Below, piece by piece: positions 61,386 through 64,000 of a DNA stretch of 64,000 nt (the stretch's first letter is position 1; each line of letters starts with the position of its first letter). A model generated the notes under the pieces. It had not been told where the DNA came from, did no database searches, and saw nothing but the letters and a program-made list of their open reading frames with translations. Origin of the DNA: Bacteroidota bacterium. GTDB lineage: Bacteria; Bacteroidota; Bacteroidia; Sphingobacteriales; Sphingobacteriaceae. The DNA is taken from the NCBI GenBank assembly GCA_026224775.1, contig JAMFRP010000006.1:1-64000 (forward strand). The letters run 5' to 3'. The position numbers were made by a program, and so were the translations under genes.

Positions 61386-62864
61386 CTAATTCTTCCTATT
61401 CTTCATCCAATTACTACTTTCCACAGCAACAGTGTTATTAGTGCTGAGTTTTTTGCTGCTTAATAATTTTTCTACCAATAAAGCCGCTATCATCGCTTCC
61501 TCTTCATTCCCGGTTTGTAAAACTTCAGGCGTAAAATATTTCTTTACAAAGTGTGTATCAAAATTGCCCGAAGTAAAAGCCTCATGCTGCATCACAAATT
61601 TGCCAAAAGCCAAAGTGGTAGTAATTCCCGTTATATGATATTCATCAATAGCACGAATCATCCGCTCAATGGCTTCCTCACGGTTTTTGCCATAGGTAAT
61701 TAGCTTAGCAATCATCGGGTCATAATAGATCGGGATTTCCATGCCTTGCTCAAAACCATCATCCACCCTAACACCGGGGCCTTTTGGTGTAACATATGTT
61801 TGCAAAGTGCCGATATCCGGCAAGAAGTTATTGGCCGGATCTTCGGCGTAAACACGCAGTTCAATAGCATGGCCATTAATCTCTAAATCTTCCTGTTTAA
61901 AGCTGATGGCCTCGCCTCTTGCAATACGGATTTGCTCTTTTACCAGGTCAATACCGGTGATAAACTCCGTTACGGGATGCTCAACCTGTAAACGGGTATT
62001 CATTTCTAAGAAATAGAAATTCAACTGGTCGTCCATAATAAACTCCACTGTTCCAGCACCGGTATAATTAACCGAACGTGCCACATCAACAGCGCATTTG
62101 CCCATAGCCTTACGGATTTCAGGTGTTAAAACCGATGACGGTGCTTCCTCAATCACCTTTTGGTGTCTACGCTGTACCGAACAGTCCCGCTCAAATAAAT
62201 GCAGGATATTGCCGTGCGTATCACCCAAAACTTGTATCTCAATATGCCTTGGTGATGATACATACCGCTCAATAAATACCGAACCATCCCCAAATGCCGA
62301 GGTAGCTTCCGACACCGCTAATTGCATTTGCTCTTCAAAATCCCCAACCGCCTCCACAATACGCATGCCTTTACCACCTCCGCCTGCCGCAGCTTTAATC
62401 AGAATAGGGAAACCTACCTCAACCGCACGCTGCTTGGCTTCGTTAATATCGGTAATCGCTTCTTCTGTTCCAGGCACCATGGGTATATCATACTTCATGG
62501 CGGCTGCCTTAGCCGAAAGCTTATTACCCATCACTTCCATTGCTTCGGGCGATGGGCCGATCAATATTAATCCTGCCTCTCTTACTTTTCGGGCAAAAGC
62601 GGCATTTTCAGATAAAAAGCCATATCCCGGATGTATGCCCTCTGCGCCTGTTTGCTTACAAGCATCAATAATCTTTTCGCCCATCAAATAGGATTGGTTC
62701 GATGGCGCTTCGCCGATATACACTGCCTCGTCGGCATAACGCACATGTAAAGCATCACGATCAGCATCCGAATAAACGGCTACTGTTTTAATTCCCATCT
62801 CCCGCGCCGAGCGCATTATCCGTAAAGCAATTTCGCCGCGATTGGCAATCAGTATTTTTTGCAT
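61386..62864 (-). CDS. accC: Biotin carboxylase subunit (AccC-like)
   Basis: A 492-residue biotin carboxylase that carboxylates biotin on the carrier protein using ATP and bicarbonate. The start at 62864 (MQKILIANRGEIALRIMRSA) is the family start; the frame is open for 37 more codons upstream but these translate a palindrome. Signatures: YADEAVYIG, GGGGKGMRIV (ATP grasp), SVQRRHQKVIEEAPS, FLEMNTRLQVEHPVTE and a C-terminal domain ending near residue 449. The tail of about 40 residues is longer than in E. coli AccC (449). No accB or carboxyltransferase gene is adjacent; it could serve an acyl-CoA carboxylase other than acetyl-CoA carboxylase. Confidence 0.9.
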   Translation of the reverse strand: MQKILIANRGEIALRIMRSAREMGIKTVAVYSDADRDALHVRYADEAVYIGEAPSNQSYLMGEKIIDACKQTGAEGIHPGYGFLSENAAFARKVREAGLILIGPSPEAMEVMGNKLSAKAAAMKYDIPMVPGTEEAITDINEAKQRAVEVGFPILIKAAAGGGGKGMRIVEAVGDFEEQMQLAVSEATSAFGDGSVFIERYVSSPRHIEIQVLGDTHGNILHLFERDCSVQRRHQKVIEEAPSSVLTPEIRKAMGKCAVDVARSVNYTGAGTVEFIMDDQLNFYFLEMNTRLQVEHPVTEFITGIDLVKEQIRIARGEAISFKQEDLEINGHAIELRVYAEDPANNFLPDIGTLQTYVTPKGPGVRVDDGFEQGMEIPIYYDPMIAKLITYGKNREEAIERMIRAIDEYHITGITTTLAFGKFVMQHEAFTSGNFDTHFVKKYFTPEVLQTGNEEEAMIAALLVEKLLSSKKLSTNNTVAVESSNWMKNRKN

Positions 62865-62900
62865 TGATAAATTTATAAAAATGTGATTCTCTACTAAATT

Positions 62901-62973
62901 GTCATTGCGAGGAACGAAGCAATCGCATATATGCAAAGTTCGCGATTGCTTCGTCGTACCTTCTCGCAATGAC
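62901..62973. repeat. REP-like palindrome, GTCATTGCGAGGAACGAAGC family, second copy
   Basis: Left arm GTCATTGCGAGGAACGAAGC continuing to 62926; right arm from 62942 with six extra bases (CGTCGTACCTTCTCGC) before CAATGAC. The same arm sequence as at 30475-30555. It occupies the space between the oxidase and accC genes and gives a false N-terminal extension to accC. Confidence 0.85.
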
Positions 62974-62987
62974 ACTCTAATATTATA

Positions 62988-64000
62988 CTATTGGGTAACC
63001 TCATCCACCAAATACAATATCGATTCATAATTTTCATTCACTGCCTGGCTCATCGCCATTTCGCAGGTTTTTGTTGATGAATAATAGCCCTCGTATTTGT
63101 GTTGATTTACCTCTAAAGCTTCCGGCATAGTAGCGGATGCGGTTAACTCTGGAAACAAAAATCCCCTGTCGCCCGCCATGCCACAACAGCCAGCATGCAG
63201 CGGTACGGTTACGTTATCAGCAAATTTGCGCGCTATATTTACAAACTTATCCTGCGTATTCATCTTTTGCAACGAACAAACCGGATGCAGCACAATATTA
63301 TTCTTTTTATGGTCTATATTCAACAGTGGCATCAACATATCATGAAGATAATCAACACTGTCATAAATTGATAGCTGATCATACTTCAACTGATTATCAA
63401 CCTTAAGTACAGGCCTTAAATGTTTAAACGAGTAAGCGCATGAGCTAACGTCGATCACAATTTTTGTCGCTCCTTGCTTGCTATCAACCCATAGGTTTTC
63501 AATTATTTCATTAGCCTTAAAGGTATAAGCATCTTTATAACCCTTAGACGAAAATATCTGACTGCAGCAACTACCCGAATTATTTTTTAATACTTCGACG
63601 TTGATACCCGCCTTTTTGGATACACTTAAAAATGTCTCCATCACATTCTTTTTACCCTCTTCGCCGCCACCCATCATCCGGGATATACAACTTGGGAAGT
63701 AAAGCACTTTTTCGGTCGATATATCATCCTCGCCGTTTGTTTTTAATACAGAAAGATCGGGCGGAGAAGCGATTTGCTCAGACCATAATGGTACGGCAGG
63801 AATAATTTTCTTCATACCTGCGGTGAGTTTTGTCATACTTGCCTTACCAAATAGCTTATTTACCGCATGCCCTGTCTTTAAACCAAAACGAGCCATCCGC
63901 ACAGTTAAACCAAAGTTTTCAGCAACCAGCAAGGCCACACGATTTGCAAAAGCAGAGTGATTTTCGCGCCTTAATCTTTTCACCAGGTCGCCGGTATTAA
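62988..64000 (-). CDS. FAD/Fe-S oxidase, D-lactate-dehydrogenase-like, C-terminal part
   Basis: The reading frame stays open to the window edge (the bases before the GTG at 63983 read NTGDLVKRLRR), so the true start lies upstream outside the window. The visible 337 residues are the Fe-S half of a Dld/YdiJ- or GlcD-type protein: NTGDLVKRLRRENH follows the ferredoxin region, and two CCG (heterodisulfide-reductase-like) domains follow with SGSCCSQIFSSKGYKDA near 140 of the visible part, HPVCSLQKMN near 240 and HAGCCGMAGDRGF near 265. The FAD domain is out of view. It would oxidise D-lactate or a related 2-hydroxy acid and pass electrons to the membrane. Confidence 0.85.
   Translation of the reverse strand, partial: NTGDLVKRLRRENHSAFANRVALLVAENFGLTVRMARFGLKTGHAVNKLFGKASMTKLTAGMKKIIPAVPLWSEQIASPPDLSVLKTNGEDDISTEKVLYFPSCISRMMGGGEEGKKNVMETFLSVSKKAGINVEVLKNNSGSCCSQIFSSKGYKDAYTFKANEIIENLWVDSKQGATKIVIDVSSCAYSFKHLRPVLKVDNQLKYDQLSIYDSVDYLHDMLMPLLNIDHKKNNIVLHPVCSLQKMNTQDKFVNIARKFADNVTVPLHAGCCGMAGDRGFLFPELTASATMPEALEVNQHKYEGYYSSTKTCEMAMSQAVNENYESILYLVDEVTQ

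Noticed and set aside
1-64000. tRNA and rRNA genes
   Set aside because: No cloverleaf with TTC-A/GGTTC-type T-arm and no rRNA sequence was recognised by eye on either strand; a dedicated tRNA scan could still find one.

Overview
The window looks like chromosomal DNA of a Bacteroidota, most likely a Sphingobacteriaceae such as Mucilaginibacter or Pedobacter. This is inferred from gene content (GldC, WbqC-like protein, c-type CcmE, CcmD-like protein, carboxypeptidase-like regulatory fold, hybrid histidine kinases with CheB/CheR), from TAnnTTTG -7 promoter boxes, from moderate-to-low GC, and from many short intergenic palindromes. No rRNA, tRNA, CRISPR array, prophage or complete insertion sequence was recognised.

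Layout. 1-9.9 kb: housekeeping genes (YigZ-family end, EamA transporter, ribD, prmC, xerD, aroQ, an MscS-type channel, a glycosyltransferase, an LpxL-like acyltransferase, a WbqC-like protein). 9.9-26.5 kb: a large exopolysaccharide region. Its main minus-strand operon runs from a half-length TolC-family protein through a Wzc-like protein with degenerate ATPase motifs, a GT2 enzyme, an unlisted 54-residue membrane protein and an O-antigen ligase/polymerase to a double glycosyltransferase. Around it lie a flippase, tandem paralogous glycosyltransferases, GT2 enzymes and a hexapeptide acetyltransferase. Embedded in it is a four-gene partner-switching operon (membrane protein, REC-PP2C phosphatase, STAS protein, RsbW-like ATPase) without a sigma factor.

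26.8-38.5 kb: redox and cytochrome c maturation. A two-heme cytochrome, ccmF, a Cys-type ccmE, ccmD-like, ccmC and ccmB are interleaved with glutamate dehydrogenase and with a three-gene operon for a di-heme oxidoreductase, a Rieske protein and an outer-membrane porin. This operon could use the maturation machinery next to it. 38.5-45.4 kb: a signalling block of two hybrid histidine kinases with CheB and CheR but no CheA, CheW or receptor. 45.5-53.6 kb: small membrane proteins, gldC, a DEAD-box helicase, pyrC, a WYL-regulator/SRPBCC/GyrI-like operon, a secreted YciI-like protein, a Tat-exported glycosylasparaginase and cutC.

53.8-64 kb: a metalloprotease-propeller-barrel protein, a GIY-YIG endonuclease gene sitting among three copies of one palindrome family, hscA, a small coiled-coil protein, ribE (riboflavin synthase), a NUDIX hydrolase, accC, and the C-terminal part of a D-lactate-dehydrogenase-like FAD/Fe-S oxidase running off the window. 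This last 8 kb is rich in GTCAT...ATGAC palindromes of several sequence families. The most unusual features are the GIY-YIG/palindrome neighbourhood, the partner-switching operon in the polysaccharide region, the di-heme/Rieske/porin operon, the atypical polysaccharide exporter, and a 92-bp dispersed repeat found downstream of two unrelated genes in the same relative orientation.
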